DNA from: Ciona savignyi
Taxonomy: Eukaryota > Chordata > Ascidiacea > Phlebobranchia > Cionidae
NCBI GenBank assembly: GCA_000149265.1
Contig: CH003281.1
Location: forward strand, 205,372-269,371
DNA: 64,000 bases
Direction of reading: 5' to 3'
The notes under the pieces were generated by a model that was given only the letters and a program-made list of their open reading frames with translations, was not told the DNA's origin and ran no database searches. This document shows, in pieces, positions 40,906 to 53,496 of this stretch. Made by a program: the position numbers and the translations under genes. How positions within the stretch are numbered: the first letter of the stretch is position 1; every line of letters begins with the position of its first letter.

Positions 40906-41304
40906 CTGTGCTCGAAAAAAAGATATTTTAACAGAGCGATAGATTCTGTTGGCTATTTTAATTTTAAAACCAAAAGGAATATGTATGACGTAGGAATGAT
41001 GGCATATTTAGCCTACGTCATTCACCTGATATCCTTCACTTTCGTGTACAATCGGCGATATCGCATCGCGAGAATATAATATTTCCGAAGGTCTGAAACG
41101 TAAAATAAATTACACATATGCAAGAAAATAAATTAAACATATGCAAGAGTTTGTTTAATAAAATGTGCTGATTATTCTGATATAGTAATCGCTGTAGTAC
41201 GCACGACATTTGACATCATAATGTAATCACCATTAAAAATGCGACGCCATAAAAAATAGATTCTAGTAAAGAGTCAAATTTGCCATCAAGCATCAAGCAC
41301 CCAC

Positions 41305-41445
41305 CTAAGCGCGATAGTCCCTGCTGTTATTTCGCTCACAAAGTCCCCTAAAGCAGTGGACAAGATACCGAGCTTCTTCAGCCCAAAATAAACCATCAGT
41401 AACACCACATGTTTTACTTTCAGCCATACCCTGAATAACAGGTAC
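41305..41445 (-). other. probable exon with two competing reading frames
   Basis: A 141-nt stretch bounded by GCATTTCAG acceptor and TTAG/GTGGGT donor. One frame reads VPVIQGMAESKTCGVTDG and ends in a TAG formed exactly at the donor. Another is open throughout, reads HVVLLMVYFGLKKLGILSTA (hydrophobic) and leaves in phase 2. That would fit the downstream gene only if its acceptor were shifted to AGGAAAG/T. It could be the upstream exon of the 39593-40905 gene or a separate short terminal exon. Confidence 0.4.
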
Positions 41446-41622
41446 CTGAAATGCATAACTTCAGCTAAAATTAGTTATAAAGGATATTGTAAGTCTTACA
41501 ATTACAATGTAAGAGATTGTATAAACTTATAGCATCATTATGAATGCACAAATTGTCTTTATGACGTAATCACATAAACAAGCATATGAAATTAAAGTTT
41601 TTTATTACTGAACTAGTTAAAG

Positions 41623-42260
41623 CAGCGGTTCTCAAACGTTTTTAAAAAAATTACGCAACGGTCCCCTAGCAATTTTTTAAATAACTCACGGTCCCCTCGA
41701 AAAATAGTGAAGTAAAACGAAAAATTTAGCAACGTTAAAATTCTAAAACAATACATATTAACCCGGATGCATAGCTTAACGAGACTATTAACCCGGATGC
41801 ATAGCTAAACGAGACGCCTCTGACCTTGGCATTTTTTTAAATGTTTACTCCTACTATAATAGGAGTACTATTTCCTACTATAGTAGGAGTTCTGCAGTTT
41901 CAGATAGGCTTGTTGGTACTTTTGAATTGCACTAATCGTGACTAATGTGACTCCAAATAGCTTTTTGTTATGTCATAGATACCTATTTCGCCTGTAGACA
42001 AATTGTGTTTGTTAAGTTGATTGGAAGAAAAGTTACGTGAAAACTTAATTTTACACAATTTTTTTTCTTCACGAAACGTCGTTTTAATTNNNNNNNNNNN
42101 NNNNNNNNNNNNNNNNNNNNNNNNNNNNNNNNNNNNNNNNNNNNNNNNNNNNNNNNNNNNNNNNNNNNNNNNNNNNNNNNNNNNNNNNNTGCTTCGCGGT
42201 CCCAGAAAAATTGTCTCGCGGACCCTAAAAAGACCGCGGACCCCAGGTCGAGAACCGCTG
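41623..42260. mobile_element. hAT-like non-autonomous DNA transposon (MITE)
   Basis: Terminal inverted repeats CAGCGGTTCTCAAACG and CGAGAACCGCTG match the hAT-type CAG-GGTTCTCAA end. Flanking 8-bp copies AGTTAAAG and AAGTAAAG (6 of 8) suggest an old hAT target duplication. Inside are GGTCCCC/GGACCCC-rich ends, a tandem duplication of TTAACCCGGATGCATAGC (41758-41810) and a hairpin pair (41847-41887). It contains the second assembly gap and has no coding capacity. Confidence 0.75.
42090..42189. other. assembly gap (100 N)
   Basis: One hundred undetermined bases inside the hAT-like element. Any open frames running through it are artefacts. Confidence 0.97.
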
Positions 42261-42741
42261 AAGTAAAGTGTTTTATCACTGAACATGACTAACACTCGAA
42301 CATGTAGCTTTTTTATTGTGTTTGTACAACAAAATCACACAAAAAAATTGTTTAGCTAAAACAAAAATGTCACAAAATATGTGGAAGCACAAACAAAATG
42401 CACAACATGCCAACCCAATACATAACTTGCTTTGTTCTAAATCCCCGTGGTAACTTGTACTTGATATCTTTCGGTCTCAAATACAGTTACTTAATATGTA
42501 CAATCAGCTTCTATCGGATTATTGATTCATTCCTATATGTTCAACTTAATTAAACTTAACATGACGTATGATCAAGTTTATTTCAAACCATTCTAATCTT
42601 TGATATGTACCATACGAAGTGTTTAGTCGGAGATGTAGCCTTCCATAGTGCCAAGTGTAACACCTCTCCGTGAAGCCGCCTCCGAAATAGTTAACTTATA
42701 TATATACCTGTACCTACAGTAGGGTTCCCGGTACTGGTGAC

Positions 42742-43009
42742 CAGTCAACTGAACCCCTTACAACTGAGCCCCTACAACTGAACCCCTTTACAACTGAACC
42801 CCTTTTAACAGAACCATTTTAACTGAAAAGGGGGTTCAATTGTAAAGAGGTTCAATTGAAATGGGTTCAGTTGTAAAGGAGTTCAGTTTAAAGGGCTTCA
42901 GTTAAAAGGAGTTCAGTTGTAAAGGGCTTAATTGTAGGGATTCAGATGTAAAGGGTTCAGTTGTAAGGGTTCAGTTGTAAGGGGTTCAGTTGTAAGGGGT
43001 TCAGTTGTC
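42742..43009. repeat. fold-back minisatellite
   Basis: About five units of CAACTGAACCCCTTTA on the left (42744-42825) face about eleven units of its reverse complement (TAAAGGGGTTCAGTTG, 42830-43009). The two arms can pair into a long imperfect hairpin with only a short centre (ACTGAAAAGGGG region). The outer flanks are also roughly inverted (CCGGTACTGG and CCCGGTACTA). Confidence 0.75.
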
Positions 43010-44323
43010 ATGGAACACCCGGTACTATATACGAGTATATGTTGTTGAATTCTTTACTTAAATGTTGTACAACTATACTAAAAAACTTTTTTTAAACTTT
43101 TAATGTAGATTATTTGTTTAATACATGTTTAACATTCTAGAATTAAAAGTTTTAGAATATTTGGAATAACTAGCCATAGTTACATTCATTGATTGTTACG
43201 TAAAAATGAGCGATGTGACGTCAGATTGTAAATACAACCACAAGAAAACAGGTAATAGCATTTGATTTGCAGCTGTTATGGCATATTAGACTTAAAATAA
43301 ATAATTAATTACATGCATTTAACACAAGATTTAAATGTACGTGCTTAAAAATTGCCGCGAGCTGCAAATTGGTTCCGAAATGCAAATAAATGTGATGTTT
43401 TGCGTTTATTTTAATAAAGAAATGACAGATTTACAATTAAAAAAAACATATGTTCGCGGGCTGTATTACTGTTTGGTTTGTTTATATATTACGTCATCAC
43501 GGAACAGCCTATGACGTCACAGAAGGAATTAAATGGTGACAAATGCTGGTTGCGCACGTATAAACAAATCGCTCATGATGAATTAGTTGCCATTGCGTCT
43601 AATTCGCTGGTATAATGACATCAGAAATAATACTATTCAAAGCAGGAACTGCAGTCACTAGATTCAGGAATATAACAATGGTAAAATACATTTATATGTG
43701 ATGCTTATTTAAGCTACCGGCACTTAACTACAATGATAACTGATTTAGGAAGCAAGCTTATATCGCCGGTGTACGCACGATTGGCGTCAAATGAATGTAA
43801 TGATTAGTTTAGTGCACGAATAAAGCTTCAATAAAGTTGAGTAACCATAGGCTTGTCTAATTTTTTGCTGAGGCTTTTAAATTAGGTCGTATAAAATGGC
43901 AAGTTATACCGTGGAAATCAGTCAGAAACTTTTAAAGTAATTCGTTTTTAAGTTAATGTCTGTAATACAAGATGGAATCTATGTCCAAACGTTTGGTTGA
44001 TAACTTGCAGTTTGAAATTACAATATTTATTGCTGGATAACGTATTTCGCCGTTCGGTTGCCGTGTGGGTGTTTGGGCAAAATTGGAATGCGACAACTGT
44101 GATTAACACAGTGCAGAACAGGCGCTTAGCATTGTATGTTAAGGTATTTGGTGGTCGAAGTTCAGACCATCAGCTTATCAAGATATTTAGATTTATCGAA
44201 ACGTACTATGATACCAACAGATTTATACAAGCTAAACAAAAGGTTTAATTTTTATAAACAATAGATTTAATTTATAAACACATGAGGCTTATAAGAAGCT
44301 ATTTTAATAAATGTTGTTTACAG
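43010..44323. other. intergenic / 5' region of the two-TM gene
   Basis: Mostly no recognised feature. A possible upstream exon lies at 44011-44150 (GATAACTTGCAG acceptor, frame open, donor options at 44143 and 44150). Only the 44150 option fits the phase of the next exon. I leave it out of the CDS. Confidence 0.35.
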
Positions 44324-47300
44324 CAAACCTAGGTTCCGCATTATACGGGTCCAACGCCTTGTCCCCTCGTCGGCATTTAACACCGGATTTGTCCAACTTT
44401 AACCAGAGGTTTGACTGCAACGAGTCTCTTATGACCCGAGTGCAAAGGTCAAGGTTGAAAGGTTATCTGATGACTTTCTGCTACATGTCTGTGTGTGGGC
44501 TAGTGCTTGTAGCAGGGGGTGGGGCGTTCTTTATCCACGAAAGCTTGGAAATGAAGAACCACCAACATACAATGAACTGGAATGACGTCACAAAAGATAA
44601 TTTGTTCGCAGAAAAGAGGAATTCTTATAACCAGGTCTCAATATGATCTGCTATTATAGGATGATAATATTTTACTTAAAATTTTGGTTCAAATAGCTAA
44701 TATTATGATAGCAAAATAGAAAAACATGAATTTTACGTGTTATAATTTACTTATTGTGTTTTATTAGCACGTCCTGACCAAAATGGAAATTTTGCTCCTT
44801 GTATCTGTGATCACACATGCTTGGCAGCAAAACTTAGAATTTTATGGAAAGTTAAAGTTTTAAACAACGGTTAAATGGGTCAATGTATCAACCCAAATGC
44901 TGTATACAATCGCTTGGTCACAAAACCGCTCTCCTAAAATCTACTTTATACAATAGTATGGTAATGTTTATCCCGTGATTAGGAAATTTTAAGATTGCAT
45001 TTTCCAAAGACTGGCCACTGATGTAGTGTATTGTATAATGGGTACGAAACACAAGTTTATCCCCTAATATAGAAAAACGCTGGGGGGCAGTTGTAACACA
45101 ATCGTCAGATAATCGGATTTAAAACAAAATGCGCTAATTGAATAAATTGTTAGGGACTGGTTTTGATCCTATAAACTGTAGACTGACAATCCGGCAAGCG
45201 GTACCAATGAGCCAACCGACATGATGAATTTTCCATCGGAATATTCTTCCACAGACTCCACGGCCGGACCTCCACGAAGCGATATCTTCCGCATCTTACG
45301 CGAAAGAGTTGAAATTCGTTGGAATTATTTTTCTCGGCGTTGGGACTTTGTTCATGTTGATAGGAATCCCACTCGCATGCTACTTCTGGAAAAGGTTTGG
45401 AATTATTTACTTTTGAATCAAAATACAAACTGGTGTCTTAATTCAACATGATTAAAACAATCACTTTTAAAAAACATATTCCAGGCCAATATACTTGCAT
45501 AAATTTACAGACTATTGCAGTAACGAGTAAATACTGTTGGGTCGGCTATAATTCTATAATCATTGAATGAGCATATGAATTGCTGGTACAGAATTACAGA
45601 ACGTTCATCTTTAAAAGTCCATTTCATAGTTGTTTGAAATACTGGATTCAAAATTATTAATTCTAGTATATTTTAATACACCAAACTGATTCGAAACGAC
45701 TCTTCTAGTCCGACCCGAGGGTTATATGTTTAAAACTTGGCTATAAAATATCAAGTCTTTATCACAGATACCATCAAGCAAAGGAAATAGAGAGGTGCCC
45801 CATGATGGACCCAAAGTATCAAGAACTATTAAGCAAGGATTATTCACACGACAAGCACAGACCTGGCCTTATACAGAAGGTAAGAATTAATAATTCGAAT
45901 TTAATACAAAAGGTGAAAAATAATATCTTAAACCCGTCCACACTTTCGAGAATGAGAAAATCACAATAGGCGTTATAACAAGAGCAATTCACATTATGCC
46001 GCTGCCACAGTTGCGCTTCAACCCATTAATCCATTGGGTTCAAGTAGTTTCGACCTAAGTTCATTTTATTTGTACCTCACAAGTCAAATAGCTATTGCCA
46101 TAGATTATAGGGTATTGTAACAACTGAGCATTGTAATGTATTTAACCTCTATTTGTATAATCAGTATTATTACAATAAAAAATCGTATAGCATTTACGCT
46201 TATTTAACTGCCCTTGCAATATTTGGACACTTCCAGTCAGACGAGCAGACGGAAGTTGCACAATCCGAGTACATTCGGTCACCTCAAAAGCTTAAACCAA
46301 CATCATCTTTCTGGTGCTTTTTGAGGCAACGCAGTGTTAATGACGAAACATTCAGGTACAATGCTAATTGTGACGCGTCAAGAGGCGTAATGCCAGGCAG
46401 TCAGTCGAACGGTGGCGGGATCAAAACAAGCCAGTAACTTAGTTCGACTGATTAGCTTGGCAGATTAGTGCGTCCCCATTCAGCCGAAAAGTTGAAGGGT
46501 TAAAACTGGTCGCTAGTGAATTGTGTCCTTGGTTAAAACACTTACATTGTCTAAACCTAACGGCTTAATGGGTTCTACCAGATTAAAGGAACGTGTGAAT
46601 TATACAATACACACTGCAATACCTCCAGTAACCCGACGGTTGGCGCGAGTTAATAGGACTATTGCTGTGTTTTAACGCCCCCTTGCGTGATGTGTTAACG
46701 CCCCTTGCGTTTTTTTTTCATTCATGGGGATGAACATAATTATTCTATTTTAGCTTACTTTGGGCAATGCATTAGGGGGACGCCTGAGCGTAGTAAATTA
46801 TTGGATTGAACAAACATTGAACAATACCTCCATCATATTCAACACATTGCAATAGCTGTAGTACCCGTGTGTGGAAACAAAGTAAAGCGAAGATTGCCGG
46901 TGTGATGTCCCACCCACAGTGATAAACATTGAGCCCCCACCCCACAGAATAGCAGCCCACCACCACCCTTCCTTCAACTTGGTTCCGATAGAAAGCCTCG
47001 CCACAATGAACCGGGAACCCAATTCACCTGAACTTGGCGATGACGATTCGTAAGTTTTTTTTTAAAGAAAATATTCTCTTGATTTTCTTTTGAAATTGAT
47101 TTTATCTTGAATTTTAGGAAATAAAATGCACCGAATTTATGGGGTTTAAAGCTTTTCTTACCAACACAAAAATTGCGACTAATATTACATTTTTTTATAA
47201 TTTTAATTATTTAATATATTTCTTCACCGCAGGGACGATTCTAAATATGACCCAAGTCTTTCGCCGTCAGATGGCGCACCAGAGAAAAGTGGAAATTTTT

Positions 47301-47407
47301 TTCAATGCCTATTCAGTTCCTCCGGTAACGATGACGTCACTATGTATGACGTTTCAAGGGACGGTGTTATTAATGACGCAGTAGATGTAGATGATATAGA
47401 TAACTAA
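44324..47407 (+). CDS. two-transmembrane protein with acidic cytosolic tail, unrecognised
   Basis: Exons 44324-44634, 45255-45394, 45768-45879, 46237-46355, 46948-47049 and 47233-47407 are all GT/AG, and phases match at every junction. The model covers about 320 residues. The first exon could instead start at an in-frame ATG at 44311, or be preceded by another exon. Two hydrophobic segments are seen: GYLMTFCYMSVCGLVLVAGG (exon 1) and FVGIIFLGVGTLFMLIGIPL (exon 2). About 60 residues lie between them, including a possible glycosylation-poor loop. Then comes a long hydrophilic tail rich in Ser, Pro and finally Asp (SPELGDDDS; DVDDIDN at the end). This pattern suits a small plasma-membrane or ER protein with both ends cytosolic. 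Strong splice evidence makes the gene real, but I cannot assign a family. Confidence 0.75.
46441..46748 (+). mobile_element. SINE (family A) in the two-TM gene
   Basis: Head CGACTGATTAGCTTGGCAGA, body ACCCGACGGTTGGCGCGAG, and a local duplication of TGTGTTAACGCCCCTTGCGT near 46670-46712. It sits in intron 4, sense to the gene. Confidence 0.7.
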
Positions 47408-50400
47408 ATTCGTTAACGATTAGTTGGTTGCAGATGATCAGTCAGTAAGATATGAACTAAGTTAGAACTTTTTACCAAGGCTTCTTCAATTGTTTCCACT
47501 TGTTTCATTGAAATTCCATGTAACCTTGATAAAACGTACATTGCCATATTCTTTGCAGCACAGATCAAAATGCATGGGGAAATGTTTACACGTAACAATA
47601 ATCTTTATTACACTTAAAATATTACGTAACACACGTCCTTTGTTACACTTGCAATACACGTAATACACGCCTTTGGTACACTTGCAGTATCACGTAACAC
47701 ACAGCCTTTGTTACGCTTGCAATATACGTCATATACAATGTCCCCTTTGCATTTAACTGGTATTTAAATAGAAGTGTGCGTCGTATCACAAGTTTATTTG
47801 ACACCATTAAGCTATTTGAGTATTTATAGCAGAATCAGAATGGGTGGGGTCGTTAACACGTCAGGTTGTCAATGAATAATCTTGTTTGGAATGAATGTAA
47901 TTGAGTTCTATAACACAAAATCTAAACCGCAACTACAGAACAAATGAAGGAACATCGTATAGCACTTTATTGTAGTTTACCTTGCCGTATACACCTGATG
48001 AATACATCAAATACTTCATACAGTTCTCCGATCCTATAAAACTGGTTTGAAAACAGCAATCTTATCCAGCAGTGACATTAGGTTAGCGTACGATGATAAA
48101 AATAATAGTTGTTATTACAAACAATCCGACGGTTTTGCTGATGATAATCAATTTGCAACAATATTTTATTAGTAAAACAAATGCTACATAATGATTTGCA
48201 AAGAAATTCCTGCTTGGCTGAGTTCCGAACTAGCGTTGGGCAGGGTAATTGTAACATGACCGTGTTTACATGAAGCGTTGTGTATAATTAAATCCATTTG
48301 GCCACACAAGCGTACATTAAATTTAGTTATAAGACCTGTATTGATTATTATTACCTGCCACCTAAGCTACAAGCGGTTGATTATGGAAGACGCAACAAAC
48401 TGTGTACATCGGGTGTTGTACTTGTCAATAAAATGGCAGTGTCACCTCAAATTCTACTTCGTTCACTGCACTTTTTGACGCAAGTTAACAGGTCTTGACG
48501 GACATCATTACGTCCAGGTTCCCAATTAGAACTTAATCAATAAATCAATATTTCTAAAAAGTAATGGACGTGGTACAGTCGCAGAATTTCTACTATATAA
48601 TTACAACAACACTTGATAATGGACTTTTAAAAGATGGCGAAGGTGTCTAATATACACAAGCTTGTTAAAGTATAGTTAGCGTGTGTACGTTGCAGCAGCT
48701 AATCTGCTGGATAATGTGCGCCAACCTTATGCATTCATCAGTGGGCGCAGGAATTGTGTTAACAGAATCGAACTGTTGGCTGTTTTATCGCATATTTTTA
48801 ACCGCTGTGGTTTTGCGTGGTTGATGCGAATAAAAGTAAAAATATGTCGAGTACTTGCCAATCGGAAGTTGTACTTTTTTGCGAATCTAATCAAGACTTA
48901 GTTTATTTCGGTTATGCTAATTAGAAATACAACAATTATAAGGTAAATAGTTTAAATTAAATAGAAAGAAAAGAAATGTGTCTATAAATATGTCGCAAAA
49001 TCATGAAAACGTATAATGCCTGTGCTTTCAATGTACTCTTCAGCTAATAAACAAAGTAACAAGTGCTTCTCGGGTTGGCACAAGGACATCGTATAACAAC
49101 AAAAGCGGTTTAACAAAGCAAATCGGGCAAAGTATTTTCCGGTTTCCAATTTTTATAGAATGTTCTGTTGCGTGTTTTTATCGTGGAAACAAAAAAATCA
49201 ACTAAAGTTTTGGGAAGTGTCCATTAGTTTCAATCATACAAGACGTGTTCTGTAATGTTTTCATGTATATTTGCGGGGAACTAATCATAACGCAACCCAA
49301 CGATTTCGGAGAAAATGCACAACCGCGTGGCACTAGAATACAATTGTACGTATGCGTACTATGCATATGCTGTGGCCTACTTCGAAGGGTCTCGTTTATT
49401 GGAATTGCAGCGGCTTAATCGCGCCAAGGATATAAGTTTCATTAGATTACTGCTACCTGATACTGAAGGATTTGTCGGAGACAAACCCTTCTTCTACTTA
49501 GTGTAAGGTTTAACTTGTTTTCGGTAACATTGGCACGAAAGTCTGTTAAATTTCACGTCGTATGCGTGGGAGTAGTGGCTCTATAATTAAACCAACCTAA
49601 ACCGCATAAAAATTTTTGCGATAATAAATATTAAATGAGATGAAATGTTATTTGAGTTACAAAGAGACGACATTTGTTGATGCTTATAACGTGTGCGTGG
49701 ATGTAATATATGTTTTCTATGTCAGAAAAAATCAGTCTAAGTAAGTGATTTAAGGGCATTATAACGTTGCGGATTAGCCCTTGTTGGTATTGGGGTAATA
49801 AATTAGTGACAGTGCACATGTGGGAATTCGTGCGAATATGCAAGCACCTTCAAGATTAGCTGCAAGTTAGTTAAAACTTCAACCGCAGAGTTGCGCGGTC
49901 GCAAAATCGTTCAACTTCGCAAACAATATTTGTCGAAGCGGGTGTGTGGACTGTCTGGAGCATATTGTGTTCCAAGTTATGATGTTTGAATAGGCATTGT
50001 GAGCTGATATGCGAGTTTAGTTAAGTCGATATATCAATAAGTTTTGTGAATATTAAGACACAGTTTGGTCAGGATTAATTTCAAGAAGTATTATCTGTTG
50101 GGATTAAACAAGCTGTTCAAATATCACGTTTCGGAAAATAGATTTGTGTATAGTTACCAGTTTGTTTGTGCTTAATAAAATGCTTTCTTTCCCTGTTGTA
50201 AGTTAAAGCACGTCGATTCCAGATGAGCTGTGAACGTGACTTTGAACTGTGCGGTGTCAAACAGCCAATTATCAGCGATGAGTGATAACAACCGTTCAGT
50301 GTCAAACACTTTTGAATTCTAACCATCCGTCGCCGTTTGGATATTGAGCAATGAAAGACCAGATTAAGGTTCGAAAAGCAGAGGCTGTGAATTCAGTAAA

Positions 50401-50670
50401 CAGCAACAACACGGTTAGTACATATAAGAAAAGGAAACTGCTTCAGGCTAGTATCATACTTCCGCCGCTCCGAAATATGCATCGATTCGCACGCCAGGTA
50501 TAGTGCATTTCCGCGGTGTAGTGTGTGACTGAGGTCGCTGAAGTGATAAGTCGTTCTAATTATTTCGATTCTCAGCAGTCTTCAAGTTGGTGTGTCGGAA
50601 TTTCTGGTAAACTAATACGCGACTTTTACTGACTCAGGCAAATCTTTCGAAACAGACCAGCATATAACAA

Positions 50671-50763
50671 CTTTTTTTGAACAGAGTTTTAATTTTTTTA
50701 AACAGAGCTTTAATTTTTTTAAACAGAGTTTTAATTTTTTTAACATAGTTTTTATTTAACATA
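50671..50763. repeat. 22-bp tandem repeat
   Basis: Three to four units of AACAGAGTTTTAATTTTTTT with single-base changes (one GAGCTTTAA), decaying into AACATAGTTTTTATTTAACA. Confidence 0.75.
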
Positions 50764-53437
50764 GCAGACGGTGCTTAGAGCTTTGTTTATTCTGGATTGC
50801 TATGTGATTGTTGAGAAGTTAGAGGCTTTGTTTTGTTGTGCGTCGTTTCGCTTGGTAAGACCCGGAATAGACCGGCAGTTTTGCCCTTGTTCCGTGCCAT
50901 GAGCCACCCAGCAACAATTCGACTTCGACATTTTCGCGCGTGCTTTCCGTGACTAAAGAGAATCTTCACGTAACAAACAAAGTTGTGACGTCCACACCTA
51001 CATTAGACCAACGGCGCCGGATTTTGCTATTGACTGAACAAAACGCATTGTCTTTATCGCTATAACGCGGTTGGTTAACAGGACGGAACTGAGGACCGGT
51101 TTGAATGAGCGACGCGGCAGACAAGCAGCTAACAAGCAGACAGAATATGTGTGGCTACAGGACTAGAGAAGCTAATCTATGATGAATTCAGAATTAAAAT
51201 TGTGAAGAAATACTAGAATCAGTGAATCTGTGGAATATTTCGCATGCCTGGCTGCTTTTTGTCTACCTAGCAAGCTTGTTTTACCATCTTTTCTCAACCA
51301 AACCATTTCACTTACGTTATTTCCCACCCACAAAATATGTTGTTGTTAGCGCATTAGTATTGTGGTCAGAATCAGAAAGGAAATACTGGTTTGGCGGTTG
51401 TGACCGATAGGGGGAAAATTGTAAGATCTATAAGTATATGCGGTAAACTGCAGTGTATATGTCACGGCGAGTACTACTAAGTAGGTTGTGTTATGTGGTT
51501 ATATAATACCAGTGCAGTGAATGCAGTATATCATGTTGCAGTTGCAGTGGGTGTGTATGTATCGAAGATAAAACGTCAAAATACGAATGTACAGACAAGG
51601 TTTAGTTTTATTAATCTGTTTTATAAGTTGTTAAGTATTAAGCTGCACGTGTACAGTGGCGCTCAATTAAATGAACGGATGTTTTAAAATAGATTTGAAG
51701 CGTGGCCCCCGGCATGACTGCTAATGGTCTGAAATCACGATTTCGCAACATGATAGTAGTGGTACGTAGTAAGTGTGACGTCACGAAGGCTTGTGTTTAG
51801 CCTTGAAGCTAACTATAGTTTAAATTCGTAAGCATAGTTTGTTGGTTAACTTCGCACGGATTTAACGATTACGTACTTAACTATTTTTGATTTATTTTTT
51901 GTTTATTTTTAAATATATTCGGAATATTTTATCTTAAACAAAGGAACTTAGAACCAAATAATAAATTACTGCGGGAATAAGGTGTGATTTGATTAAAATG
52001 TAAGTTACACATAGAAATTTCAAGAAGGACAGTTTTCTGACTCTGTTTGTAATTTCAAGCAACGCTATTGACAACCACTTCTAGCGTGATTGATTGTTTG
52101 CAAACATTAATCCCGAATCATTTAAATACAAGAGTCATGCATGAAAATGAAATATAACGTTCCATTTTCAAATTATGAGCTAGTTATCGAGTATGTGCGC
52201 AACCCAATCTATAAAGTATAAATAATAAGTGGGCCACTATACAAGGTGAAAATGGAAAAGTTGAAATTATAACTGGAGTTGCCAAATCGCGCCACTTCTA
52301 GTAAAGTGTAATTAGCGTTAAATTTGCTTCTTCGAGCTAACCGCACCTGTTATATTAAAACGTTTGCTGCACATGTCTTATTAGACTTCGCTCAGAGACT
52401 TAGCAAGCATAGTTTGATGACGTTCCGTATTTTTCGTCATGTGTGGTTTAACTGTTTATCGGGTTTGCAAAAGGATAACTTTTTGTCCAATATATAGCAA
52501 GTAAACAGAGACGGTTGATTCGCCGCCATGTTTAATACATTCAAATAAATACGACGGCGTTATAAGAGATATTGTGACGTTTCAGGGGTTGATTGTGGAC
52601 ATAAACGGTTCAATCAAGTAATTTGCTGTGATTTTATTGGTGATTTAAATAGAAAATATAAAAATAATAATTATACTCGGCAAACGTTACTGTTTATCAA
52701 AACGACAAAGACGATTGTGATTAAAGAGGTAGCACAGAATTCCCCGAAATATTTGTCCAAGCACATTTTATACAGCTATTAAATTTTATCACCAGATAAT
52801 TATAATGCTTTTATTATTTATTGATTAAACACTAATTTATTGGAAAGTTATTGGCAAAGACCTAACAAGACACATCCGGTCACGTTTTCAACGTAACATA
52901 TTTATCCAAATAAAAAGATTAACTGGTTTCCAGTTCGTGCTATAACCTGGCTCACTTTATGGCTCAATACTCTTACCAACTGTCAGTTACTTATAGTCGA
53001 ATAATTGCATGATATGCGTGCAAAGGGGTGATAAACATAGGGTGTTGGCGTAGTTGATTATTAACAGGTAAATTACTGCGGTTTTGCAGCTATGCTGTGG
53101 GCGACGGTCGTGACCTTAACTTCAAAAGCATTGAAACAAAGTCATGCGACGCTACATAGGATTTACGTGTTTGTACAGTTATAGATGTTTAAAGGAAATG
53201 ATGACGAAGTGAACCATACCTAAACTGGAACTGGAATTTCTACTTTGCTTTCGATGTTGCAGCAAAAGTCGTTTAATTTAAATACGCTCTTTTTACTTTA
53301 AATTAACTAGATTTACTAAATATCGCAATACAGTAGACGTAGTAATACCAAGACGGAATATGGTCGAAGAATTTTGAACATGAAAAAGATAATTAGATAC
53401 GGTCAGCTATGTAGATTTGGCCAACTGTTTAATTCCT

Positions 53438-53496
53438 TTCAACATTCATGTGCTAGGTTAATTAACATTCAACATTCATGTGCTAGGTTAATTAAC
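53438..53496. repeat. perfect 30-bp tandem duplication
   Basis: AACATTCATGTGCTAGGTTA followed by ATTAAC occurs at 53441 and again at 53471 without mismatch. Confidence 0.85.

Noticed and set aside
41942..42295. ORFs of about 80-117 aa crossing runs of X
   Set aside because: They read through the 100-N assembly gap inside a hAT-like MITE.
49315..49506. 63-aa ORF starting MHNRVALEYNC
   Set aside because: Has an ATG but no splice partner, recognisable domain or other support; length is within chance for this region.
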